64,000 bases of DNA, taken from assembly GCF_009789675.1 (NCBI RefSeq), contig NZ_CP046914.1:806001-870000 (forward strand), written 5' to 3'. Numbering within the stretch: position 1 is the stretch's first letter; every line of letters begins with the position of its first letter. The stretch is from Paraburkholderia acidisoli. GTDB lineage: Bacteria; Pseudomonadota; Gammaproteobacteria; Burkholderiales; Burkholderiaceae. Of this stretch, positions 33,943-47,430 are shown in pieces. Made by a program: the position numbers and the translations under genes. The notes beneath the pieces were generated by a model that saw only the letters and a list, made by a program, of their open reading frames with translations, did no database searches and was not told the DNA's origin.

Positions 33943-36900
33943 ATGCAACCTCCCCACGCATTTGCGCCGCGGATCTACTTCGTCCATTCCGTCCTTGTCG
34001 GACCGCTCGACGCGTGGCCAGCGCAGTTCGCCCGCGCCGCGTCGCTCGGCTTCGACCATCTGCTGATCGGCGCGCTGTTCGCGCCGGGCACCGCGGGGGA
34101 CGACCGCATCGTCGCCGATCATGCGCGCGTGCATCCCGCATTCGGCGACAAGCTCACCGTCAAGGACGCCGTCCGGCAACTCGCGCTCGCCGCCCAGGCG
34201 CGCGGTGTCACGCTGCTCGCCGACCTCGTGCTCGACCGCACGGCCGCCGACGGTGCGCTCTACGCCGAACATCCCGAGTGGTTTCACCCGTTCGAGCCCG
34301 AAGACGCACGGCTCGACCCGCGCCACGGTCATCAGGAAGCGAACGTCGCCTACCTCGACTTCGAGCGCGGCGGCGAGGCGCTCATTGCCTGGTGGACCGC
34401 GCGCCTCAGCGCGCTCGTGGAAGCGGGCATCGGCGGCTTTCGCATCGACTCGCCGCATGGCGTGCCGCCGCACGTGCTGCGCGCCATCTTCTCCGCCGTG
34501 CGCGCGCGCTATCCGCAAACGCGCTGGCTCGCCGCCACGCCCGGCCTGCCGCGCGAAGCCATCGAGCGGCTCGAAGGCGTGGGCTTCGACGCCACCTTTT
34601 CCTCCGTGCGCTGGTGGGATTACGCGTCGCGCTGGATGGTGGAAGAGCACGCCGCGCTGCGCCGCGTGGGCTCGCCCGTCACGTTCCCCGAAGCGCCCTA
34701 CGGCGTGCGTTACGCGCACGACCAGGAAGGCGCCGCCGACGCGCGCGCCATCGAGCGCGCGTATCGCCGCATGCTGCGCACGGCGGCCGCGCTGGGCACC
34801 GGCTGGCTCATGCCGATGGGCTTCGAGTTCGGCGTGGACGAAGCCATCGGCCACAGCGGCAACAGCGCGCACGCGTGGGCCCAGGCGAGAGAGCGCGCGC
34901 CCTTCGACCTGAGCGCCGAAGTCGCGCACGTCAACACGCTCCAACGCGAAACGCCCGCGCTGCACACCAGCGGCGAATTGCGCGCATTGAGCGGCCCCGG
35001 CGCGAGTGTCGCGGCGCTGCTGCGCGCCGACCATGCCGATTTGCGCGACGCCGGCAACGCGATCCTCACGCTCGTGAACCCAGCGCTCGCCGCGCCCGTG
35101 CGCGTGGACATGGCGCGCCTGCTCGACGCGGTGCCCGGCAATTTCACGCGCTTCACGCCGCTCGACGCCGAAACGCTGCGCACCGCGCGGCACACCGGCA
35201 CGGGCGCGAATCCCGACGCGACGATTCCCGAGACCTTCACGCTGCCCGCCGGCGCGTGCTGGATGTTCCGCGCGCAGCCCACGCCGCTTGTCGTGCTCGC
35301 GCCGCCCGACGATCGCGGCAAGATCGACACGAGCGGCCACAAGACCGTGCTCGAAGCGATCGCCGCGCCGCGCATCGCGATCGAAAGCGCGACGCCGTCC
35401 ATCGATCATGGCCGCTTCGTCGTCAAGCGCAACGTGGGCGAGCGCTGCGAAGTGCGCGCGGCGATCTTCGCCGAAGGCCACGACAAGATCGACGCCGCCG
35501 TGCTCTGGCGCGCCGCCGACGAAACCGTCTGGCACGAAGCGCCCATGACGGCCGCGCCGCCCGCGGGCACCGATATGTGGGTGGGCTCGTTCCCGCTCGA
35601 ACGCGTGGGCCGTTACGAATACGTGGTGGTCGCGTGGCGCGACGACTTCGCCTCGCTCGTCGGCCATCTGCAAAAGAAGCGCGACGTGGGCCAGCCCGTC
35701 GATCTCGAACTCGAAGAGGCAAACCGCCTGCTCGCGCTCGTGCTCGCGACGGCCGAAACCTCGGACGTGCCCGGCGAGGCGCACCAGCGCAATCGCGCCA
35801 CGCTCGAAGGCATCGTCAAGCGCTTCATGGCTGCCGACACCGACGTGCGCGTGGCGTTGCTCGCCGCGCCCGCCACGGCGGCCGCCGTGCGCGCGGCGCG
35901 CCATCGCCCGTTCCTCTCCACCGACACCGTCATCAACCGCGTGGACTCGGAACGCGCCGCCGCGCGCTTCGCGAGCTGGTACGAGATCTTCCCGCGTTCC
36001 ATGAGCGACGACGAATCGCGCCACGGCACCTGGGACGACGTGATCGCCAAAATGCCGCGCGTGCGCGACATGGGCTTCGACGTGCTGTATTTCCCGCCGA
36101 TCCACCCCATTGGCGTGGCGAACCGCAAGGGCCGCAACAACACCCTCACGGCCAATCCCGGCGACGTGGGCAGCCCGTATGCGATCGGCGGCGCGGAAGG
36201 CGGTCATACGGCCGTGCACCCGGAGCTGGGCACGCTCGAAGACTTCTGCCGCATGCTCGCGGCCGCGCACGCGCACGGCCTCGAAATCGCGCTCGACTTC
36301 GCGATCCAGTGCTCGCCCGATCACCCCTGGCTCAAGGCGCATCCCGGCTGGTTCGCGTGGCGCCCCGACGGCACGCTGCGTTACGCCGAGAACCCGCCGA
36401 AGAAGTATCAGGACATCGTCAATCCCGAGTTCTATGCGCAAGACGCCAAGCCCGACTTGTGGCTCGCGTTGCGCGACGTGATCCTGTTCTGGATCGACAC
36501 GGGCGTGCGCATCTTCCGCGTGGACAATCCGCATACGAAACCGCTGCCGTTCTGGGAATGGATGATCGCCGACGTGCGCGCGCGCCATCCCGACGTGATC
36601 TTCCTTTCCGAAGCGTTCACGCGGCCGCGCCTCATGTACCGGCTCGCCAAGATCGGCTTTTCGCAGTCGTACACGTACTTCACGTGGCGCGAGTCGAAAC
36701 GCGACTTCACCGAGTACCTCACGGAACTCACGCAAACCGAGGTACGCGATTTTTATCGGCCGAACTTTTTCGTCAATACGCCCGACATCAATCCGCGGCA
36801 TCTGCAAACGGGCGCGCGTTCGAGCTTCCTGATACGCGCGGCGCTCGCGGCCACGCTCTCCGGCTTGTGGGGCGTGTATAGCGGCTTCGAGTTGTGCGAG

Positions 36901-37436
36901 GCCCGCGCGCTGCCGAATTCCGAAGAGTATCTGGATTCCGAAAAGTATCAGCTGCGCGCATGGGACTGGAACCGGCCCGGCAATATCGTGGCCGAAATCG
37001 CCGCGCTCAATCAGGCGCGCCGCGCGAATCCCGCGCTGCATTCGCACCTCGGCATCACGTTCCTGCCCGCGCACAACGACGCCATTCTGTGCTTCGAAAA
37101 AGCCACGCCTTCGCGCGACAACGTGATTGTCGTGGCCATCAACCTCGACGCGTTCAACGAGCAAGGCGCCGACTTCGAGCTGTCCTGGCCCACGTTCCAG
37201 CGCTGGAATCTGGACGACCAGGCGCGCCTTGCCGTGACCGATGAAATCACCGGCGACCGCTTCGAGTGGAACGGCCGCTGGCAACACGTGCGGCTCGATC
37301 CGCATTCCAAACCGTTCGCGATCTGGCGCATCGAGCCCATACAAGGCTTGCCGCGCGACGAACCGCTGCCCGACGCCGACGAACACGTCGAGGGCCATCC
37401 CGAACTGGACGCCGACTTCCCGCCCGGAGGAGCGAC

Positions 37437-37440
<4 letters not shown>
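33943..37440 (+). CDS. glgE: GlgE maltosyltransferase with extra N-terminal GH13-like domain
   Basis: GlgE adds maltose from alpha-maltose-1-phosphate to alpha-1,4-glucan ends. Catalytic segments are in the C-terminal part: [10 protein letters not shown] with nucleophile D861, and FLSEAFTRP with acid/base E890. [10 protein letters not shown] begins the GlgE module near residue 675. The typical enzyme is about 660-700 residues, but this one has 1165. Residues 1 to about 450 form a second GH13-like barrel with [12 protein letters not shown] (D169) and VRYAHDQEG, but LAATPGLP stands where the acid/base Glu should be, so it looks catalytically dead. A beta-rich domain (about 480-590) links the two. 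GGAAG lies eight bases before the ATG. It is the first operon gene, and its stop overlaps treS (ATGA). Confidence 0.93.
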
Positions 37441-40887
<3,447 letters not shown>

Positions 40888-40895
<8 letters not shown>

Positions 40896-43110
40896 GCGCT
40901 CGCCCCACGCCGGTCTCAATCCGCACGAGGCGGACGCGCTCGCCGGCGCGCATCATCACGATCCGTTCGGCGTGCTCGGGCTGCACTACGTGGATGGCGC
41001 GCCGTACGTGCGTGCGTGGCTACCGAACGCCGCGAGCGTGAAGGTCGTCGCGCGCGATCGCGCGCATACGCTCGCCGAACTCGAACGCGTGCATCCAGCC
41101 GGCCTCTTTGCGGGCGCGCTTGCCGAAGCCGTGCCGTATCGGCTCGAAATCGACTGGCAGGGTGTGAGCCAGGAAATCGAGGACGCCTATTCGTTCGGGC
41201 CGCAGTTGTCTGCCGAGGCGCTGGCGCGTCTCGCGGACGGCGACCCGTACGCGGTACTCGAATGCCTCGGCTCGCGCCCCGTGACTTGCGACGGCGTGCC
41301 CGGCGTGCGCTTCGCGGTCTGGGCGCCGAACGCGAAACGCGTTTCGGTGGTCGGCGACTTCAACGCGTGGGACGGCCGCCGCCACCCCATGCGGCTGCGT
41401 CACGAAGCGGGCGTGTGGGAGCTGTTCATTCCGCGCGTGGCCTCCGGCGCGCGCTACAAGTACGAGATTCTCGGCGCGCAGGGCAACGTGCTGCCGCTGA
41501 AGGCCGACCCGTGCGCGATGCAGGCCGAAATTCCGCCGGGCACCGCGTCGATCGTCGCGCCCGTGGAAGCGATCGAGCAATTCGCGTGGAGCGATCAGGC
41601 GTGGATCCAGTCGCGCGGCGAGAAGCAGAGCGCGCGGGCGCCGATGTCGGTGTACGAAGTGCATGCGTCCTCGTGGCTGCCCACGCCCACACAAGGTTCG
41701 GATTCCCAGGCACTCGACTGGAACGCGCTCGCCGAGCGGCTGATTCCGTACGCGCAGGGCATGGGCTTCACGCATATCGAGTTGATGCCGATCGCCGAGC
41801 ATCCGTTCGGCGGTTCGTGGGGTTATCAGCCGCTCTCGCAGTTCGCGCCCACGGCGCGGCTCGGCTCGCCGGTCGACTTCGCGGCCTTCGTCGATCGCGC
41901 GCACAAGGCGGGGCTCGGCGTGATTCTCGACTGGGTGCCCGCGCATTTCCCGAACGACGCCTACGGTCTGGTCGAATTCGACGGCACGCCGCTCTACGAG
42001 CACGCAGACCCGCGCGAAGGCTATCACCCCGACTGGAACACGATGATCTACAACCTCGGCCGTCGCGAGGTGAGCGCGTTCCTGATCGCCTCCGGGCTCG
42101 CGTGGCTGCTGCGTTATCACATCGACGGCCTGCGCGTGGATGCCGTCGCGTCCATGCTGTATCGCGACTACTCGCGCAAGCACGGCGAGTGGGTGCCGAA
42201 CATCTACGGCGGCCGCGAGAATCTGGAATCCATCGCGTTCCTCAAGCGCCTCAATCACGAAACGCAATACGTGCCGCAGCGGCCCGGCGTCATCACCATC
42301 GCCGAGGAATCGACCGCATGGCCCGGCGTGACCGCGCGCCCCGAAGACGGCGGCCTCGGTTTCCAGTTCAAGTGGAACATGGGCTGGATGCACGACACGC
42401 TGCACTACATGCACGAAGATCCCGTGTACCGGCAGTACCACCATCATCAAATGACCTTTGCGATGGTCTATGCGTACTCCGAACGATTCTTGCTGCCGCT
42501 TTCGCACGATGAAGTCGTGCACGGCAAGGGCTCGCTGCTCGGCAAGATGCCCGGCGACCGCTGGCAGAAGTTCGCGAACCTGCGGGCGTATTTCGGCTTC
42601 ATGTGGGCGCATCCGGGCAAGAAGCTGCTGTTCATGGGCGGCGAGTTCGGGCAGATGGCCGAGTTCGATCACGACGGCACGCCGCACTGGAATCTGCTCG
42701 ACGACCCGTTGCACCGCGGCACGCAAGCGCTCGTGCGCGATCTCAACCGGCTCTATGCGAGCGAGCCCGCGCTGCATGTGCTCGACACGGAACCGGGCGG
42801 CTTCGAGTGGCTCGTTTCCGACGACAACGGCAACAGCGTGCTCGCGTGGCGGCGCGTGGACGGCGCGGGCGGCGAGATCGTCGCCGTGTGCAACTTCACG
42901 CCGGTGCCGCGCCACGGCTATCGCATCGGCGTGCCGCACGCGGGCCAGTGGGAAGAAGTGCTCAACACCGACGCCGAGATCTACGGCGGCTCGAACATGG
43001 GCAACGGCGGCGTCGTGAGTACGGAAGACGTGCCGAGTCATGGCAAGCCGCAGTCGGTGTCGCTCGTGCTACCGCCGCTCGGCACGCTGATCCTGCGCCT
43101 GCGCCGCTAG
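40888..43110 (+). CDS. glgB: 1,4-alpha-glucan branching enzyme
   Basis: Makes alpha-1,6 branches in the glucan. An N-terminal beta-sandwich region (about residues 15-115) is followed by a CBM48-like module ([20 protein letters not shown]) and the GH13_9 barrel. [14 protein letters not shown] carries nucleophile D418, [12 protein letters not shown] carries E473, and [16 protein letters not shown] is region IV. At 740 residues it is full length. ATG at 40888 follows GGAGG by five bases; an in-frame GTG lies two codons upstream. It overlaps treS by eight bases. Confidence 0.97.
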
Positions 43111-43205
43111 CGGCCGCGGGTCCGGGCGCGGCGCGCGCGAGCGCGCTGGAAGCAGCATCACGCAGGAACCGATGCATAACGTACAAAAACGCACGGAGCT
43201 TCGAC

Positions 43206-45464
43206 ATGGCTAATGGTCCGCCTGACCGCCTGCTGCCGGGTTCGCCCGGCCCGCTCGGCGCGACGTGGGACGGGCTCGGCACCAATTTCGCGGTGTTTTC
43301 CGCCAACGCGTGGCGCATCGAGCTATGTCTCTTCGATCCCACCGGCCGCAAGGAACGCGTGCGCTATACCTTGCCGGAATGCACCGACGAGGTCTGGCAC
43401 GGCTATCTGCCGGGCGCGCATCCGGGCACCGTCTACGGCTTTCGCGCGCACGGGCCGTATCAGCCGCATCTCGGCCATCGCTTCAATCCGCACAAGCTGC
43501 TGATCGATCCGTACGCGCGCCAGTTGATCGGCCAGTTCCGCTGGTCCGACACGCTCTACGGGTATCGCGCGCATTCGAATCGCGGCGATCTCTCCATCGA
43601 CCGGCGCGACTCCGCGCCCGCGATGCCGAAGTCGGTGGTGGTCAGCGACAAGTTCGACTGGTCGCGCGACCGGCGCCCGAACACGCCGTGGGGTGAAACC
43701 GTGATCTTCGAGACGCACCCGCGCGGCATTTCCATGCAGCGTTTCGATCTGCGCACGCACACGCGCGGCACGTTCGCGGCGCTCGCTTCGCCGTACTTCA
43801 TCGAGCATATGCAGAAGCTCGGCATCACGGCGATCGAGCTGCTGCCCGTGCACGCATTTCTCTCCGAGCGCTTTCTGGTCGAGCGCGGCCTGCGCAACTA
43901 CTGGGGCTACAACCCGGCGGCGTTCTTCGCGCCGGAGCCGGGCTATCTGGTCGGCTACGACACCGACGAAATGCGCATTGCCGTGCGCCAGCTGCACGCG
44001 GCCGGCATCGAAGTCATTCTCGACGTGGTCTACAACCACACTTGCGAAAGCGGCGAAACCGGGCCCACGGTCTCGTGGCGCGGCCTCGACAACGCGAGCT
44101 ACTACCGCTGCGTGCCGGGAGACGAGCGCCACTTCATCAACGACACGGGTTGCGGCAATACGCTCAATCTCTCGCATCCGCGCGTGTTGCAGATGGTGGC
44201 CGATTCCCTGCGCCACTGGGTCACCTCGTACGGCATCGACGGCTTCCGCTTCGATCTGGGCGTGACACTCGGGCGCGAGCCGTCGGGTTTCGATCCGAAC
44301 GGCGGCTTCTTCGACGTGCTGCGCCAGGACCCCGTGCTCTCGCAGGTGAAGCTGATTTCCGAGCCGTGGGACGTGGGTCCGGGCGGCTATCAGCTCGGCC
44401 ATCATCCGCCCGGCTTCAGCGAATGGAACGACCGCTTTCGCGACAGCGTGCGCAAATACTGGCGCGGCGAACCGGGCCAGCGCGCCGACCTCGCCGCGCG
44501 TCTCACGGGCAGCGCCGACCTGTTCGACAAACGCAAGCGGCGCCCGTGGGCGTCGATCAATTTCATCACCTCGCACGACGGCTTCACGCTCGCCGATCTC
44601 GTCTCGTACGACCACAAGCACAACGAGGCCAACGGCGAAGAGAACCGCGACGGCCACAACGAGAACTGGAGCGCGAACTGGGGCGCGGAAGGCGCCACCG
44701 ACGACCCCGCGATTCTCGCTACGCGCGCCCGCGTCGCGCGCTCGATGCTGGCCACGCTGTTCGTCGCGCTCGGCACGCCCATGCTGCTCGCGGGCGACGA
44801 AGCGAGCCGCACGCAGCGCGGCAACAACAACGCGTACTGCCAGGACAACGACATTTCATGGGTCGACTGGGCGCTCGCGGACACGCCGCAAGGCAAGTCC
44901 ATGACGCGCTTCGCCGCCCGCGTGATCGCACTGCGCCGCGAGCATCCGTTGCTGCGCGAAACGCGCTTTTTGTTCGGCGACCGGGAAATTCTGCCAGGCG
45001 TACACGACATCGACTGGTTCGACGAACGCGGCGAAGCGCTCTCGCCCGAGGCGTGGCAGGACCCCGAGGCGCGCGCGTTCACGCTGCGCCGCGCCGGCGC
45101 GGGCCGCAACGGCGAAACCGAAGTATTGTTGTTGATGCTGAACGCCTCGCCGGGCGCCGTGAATTTCGTCGCGCCCGCGCCGCGCATGGCATGGGAGGTG
45201 CTTCTCGATACGGCGCGCCCCGACGCCACGCCGTACGCCCTGCCCGATACGCGTTACGAACTGGCCGCGCGCGCGCTCGCGGTACTGTGCGCGCGGCCCG
45301 CGCGGCCCGCGCGGCACGACGCGCAGCGCCAGGACGCGCAGAACACGCAGACCGCGCCACGCCCGCGGCACGATGCGCCCGCGCCGGACCCGCGCCGCGC
45401 GCCCGGTTCGCCGGACGCGCGGGAATCCGGCTTGCAACGCGCACGCGACGACGCCGAGGGCTAA
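43206..45464 (+). CDS. glgX: Glycogen debranching enzyme
   Basis: Hydrolyses alpha-1,6 branches of limit glucans. It has a CBM48 (GATWDGLGTNFAVFSANAWR) and the GH13_11 barrel, FNPHKLLIDPYARQL, then IDGFRFDLGVTLGREPSG with D350, and LISEPWDVGPGGYQ with E386. FITSHDGFTLADLVSYDHKHN is region IV. GGAG is seven bases before the ATG. At 752 residues it is longer than usual because the last 60 residues are an Arg/Ala/Pro/Gln-rich, repeat-containing tail without family counterpart. It lies 95 bases after glgB and 34 before treZ. Confidence 0.96.
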   Translation: MANGPPDRLLPGSPGPLGATWDGLGTNFAVFSANAWRIELCLFDPTGRKERVRYTLPECTDEVWHGYLPGAHPGTVYGFRAHGPYQPHLGHRFNPHKLLIDPYARQLIGQFRWSDTLYGYRAHSNRGDLSIDRRDSAPAMPKSVVVSDKFDWSRDRRPNTPWGETVIFETHPRGISMQRFDLRTHTRGTFAALASPYFIEHMQKLGITAIELLPVHAFLSERFLVERGLRNYWGYNPAAFFAPEPGYLVGYDTDEMRIAVRQLHAAGIEVILDVVYNHTCESGETGPTVSWRGLDNASYYRCVPGDERHFINDTGCGNTLNLSHPRVLQMVADSLRHWVTSYGIDGFRFDLGVTLGREPSGFDPNGGFFDVLRQDPVLSQVKLISEPWDVGPGGYQLGHHPPGFSEWNDRFRDSVRKYWRGEPGQRADLAARLTGSADLFDKRKRRPWASINFITSHDGFTLADLVSYDHKHNEANGEENRDGHNENWSANWGAEGATDDPAILATRARVARSMLATLFVALGTPMLLAGDEASRTQRGNNNAYCQDNDISWVDWALADTPQGKSMTRFAARVIALRREHPLLRETRFLFGDREILPGVHDIDWFDERGEALSPEAWQDPEARAFTLRRAGAGRNGETEVLLLMLNASPGAVNFVAPAPRMAWEVLLDTARPDATPYALPDTRYELAARALAVLCARPARPARHDAQRQDAQNTQTAPRPRHDAPAPDPRRAPGSPDARESGLQRARDDAEG
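45291..45317. repeat. 9-bp tandem repeat in the glgX tail
   Basis: Three tandem copies of GCGCGGCCC (the last with a single change) encode repeated Ala-Arg-Pro in the C-terminal tail of GlgX. The unit is a multiple of three and preserves the frame. Confidence 0.8.
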
Positions 45465-45498
45465 CGCAGCGTCACACCGAGTCACACAGGAAGCCAAC

Positions 45499-47430
45499 AT
45501 GTCCCCGCTTTCGCAGCAAACGCAGGTTCGTCCGCATGATCGACCGCGCGATCGCCATTTCGCGTTCTGCCTGCCGTTCGGCGCGCAGGTACAAGGCGCG
45601 TCGCAAGGGCAGCCGAGCACGCGCTTTCGCTTCTGGGCGCCGTCGTGCGAGACGGTGCAGGTCGTGTTCGAAGGCGATGCGCAAGCCACGCCGCCCCTCA
45701 CCATGACGCCCACCGGCAATGGCTGGTTCGAGGCGCAGGCGCCGTGCGGGCCCGGCACGCTGTATCGCTATGACATCGGCAACGGCACGCGCGTGCCCGA
45801 CCCCGCTTCGCGGTTCCAGCCGCAAGGCGTGCATGGCCCGAGCGAAGTGCTCGACCCGCGCGCGTACGCGTGGCGGCACGCGCAATGGCAGGGCCGGCCG
45901 TGGGAAGAAACGGTGATCTACGAGTTGCACGTGGGCGCGATGGGCGGCTATCGCGGCGTGATGGCGCGCCTGCCCGCGCTCAAGGAACTCGGCGTGACGG
46001 CCATCGAACTCATGCCGCTCAGCAGCTTTCCGGGCGAGCGCGGCTGGGGCTACGACGGCGTGCTGCCCTACGCGCCGCACGCGGCCTACGGCACGCCCGA
46101 CGAACTGAAGGAACTCGTAGATACCGCGCACGGGCTCGGCCTGCAAATGTTCCTCGACGTGGTCTACAACCACTTCGGCCCCGACGGCAACTGGCTCGGC
46201 CAGTACGCCAAGCCGTTCTTTCGCGCCGACATCAAGACGCCGTGGGGCGACGCGCTCGACTTCGAGCGCCTGGAAGTGCGCGACTACTTCAGCGACAACG
46301 CGCTCTACTGGCTCAACGAATATCGCTTCGACGGCCTGCGCCTCGACGCCGTGCACGCCATCAACAATCCCGGTTGGCTGCGCGAACTCGCCGACCACGT
46401 GAAGGCGCGCGTCGAACCCGGACGCCACGTGCATCTCGTGCTCGAGAACGAGCACAACGAAGCCAATCTGCTCGAAACGCATTTCAACGCGCAGTGGAAC
46501 GACGACGTGCATCACTGCTTCCACGTGATGCTCACGGGCGAATCCGAAGGCTACTACCGCGGCTTCACCGAATCGCCTATCCGCAAACTCGCGCGCGCGC
46601 TCGGCGAGGGTTTCGTGTATCAGGGCGATCCGTCGCCCGTGCACGACGGCAAGCCGCGCGGCGAGCCGAGCGGCCACTTGCCGCCCACGGCGTTCGTGTC
46701 GTTCTTGCAGAATCACGACCAGATCGGCAATCGCGCGTTCGGCGACCGCTTGCGCGCGCTGGCCGACGACGACGCGCTGCGCGCGGCCACCGCGATGCTG
46801 CTGCTCTCGCCGCAAATTCCGCTGCTGTTCATGGACGAGGAATACGGTTCGACGCAACCGTTCCAGTTCTTCACGGCCTATACAGGCGATCTCGCCGATG
46901 CGGTGCGCGAAGGCCGTCGCCGTGAATTCGCGCATTTCAGCGCCTTCAACGACGCCGAAACGCGCGCGCGCATTCCCGACCCCAACGCGCAGCAAACGTT
47001 CGTGAATTCGTCGCCGCCGCCCGCCGAGGCGCCCGTGGAAGGCGAACGGCGCGAGTGGATGCACTTCTACAAATCGGCGCTTTGCGTGCGCGCGCATTTG
47101 CTGATGCCGCGCCTGCACCACGCGAAGGCGCTGGGCGCCACCGTGCTCGCCGACGACACCGCCAACGCGCAGGCCGCGCTGGTGGCGCGCTGGCGTCTCG
47201 GCGACGGCGCGATCCTCACGATCGCGCTCAATCTCGGTCACCACGACGTGCCGCTCGACACGCAGCCCGAGGGCATGGTGATCTTCGAAACGCCCGGCCG
47301 CGCGCGCGATCGCGCCGACGCGGGCACGCTGCCGGAAAGCGCGTGCATCGCGTGGCTGACCGGCGACGTGCGCGAGTATTCGAGCGAACACGACGCGCGC
47401 ATCGCGCACCGCGAGGAGCCGCACGCATGA
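45499..47430 (+). CDS. treZ: Malto-oligosyltrehalose trehalohydrolase
   Basis: Releases trehalose from malto-oligosyltrehalose, the second step of the TreY-TreZ route. An N-terminal beta-sandwich (about residues 20-110) is followed by the GH13_10 barrel. Diagnostic segments are YELHVGAMGGYRGVMARLPA, LDVVYNHFGPDGNWL, GLRLDAVHAI with nucleophile D283, VLENEHNEANLL with E316, and FLQNHDQIGNRA. AGGA lies eight bases before the ATG at 45499, and the frame is open a further 42 codons. Length 643. Its stop overlaps the malQ start (ATGA). Confidence 0.96.
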   Translation: MSPLSQQTQVRPHDRPRDRHFAFCLPFGAQVQGASQGQPSTRFRFWAPSCETVQVVFEGDAQATPPLTMTPTGNGWFEAQAPCGPGTLYRYDIGNGTRVPDPASRFQPQGVHGPSEVLDPRAYAWRHAQWQGRPWEETVIYELHVGAMGGYRGVMARLPALKELGVTAIELMPLSSFPGERGWGYDGVLPYAPHAAYGTPDELKELVDTAHGLGLQMFLDVVYNHFGPDGNWLGQYAKPFFRADIKTPWGDALDFERLEVRDYFSDNALYWLNEYRFDGLRLDAVHAINNPGWLRELADHVKARVEPGRHVHLVLENEHNEANLLETHFNAQWNDDVHHCFHVMLTGESEGYYRGFTESPIRKLARALGEGFVYQGDPSPVHDGKPRGEPSGHLPPTAFVSFLQNHDQIGNRAFGDRLRALADDDALRAATAMLLLSPQIPLLFMDEEYGSTQPFQFFTAYTGDLADAVREGRRREFAHFSAFNDAETRARIPDPNAQQTFVNSSPPPAEAPVEGERREWMHFYKSALCVRAHLLMPRLHHAKALGATVLADDTANAQAALVARWRLGDGAILTIALNLGHHDVPLDTQPEGMVIFETPGRARDRADAGTLPESACIAWLTGDVREYSSEHDARIAHREEPHA

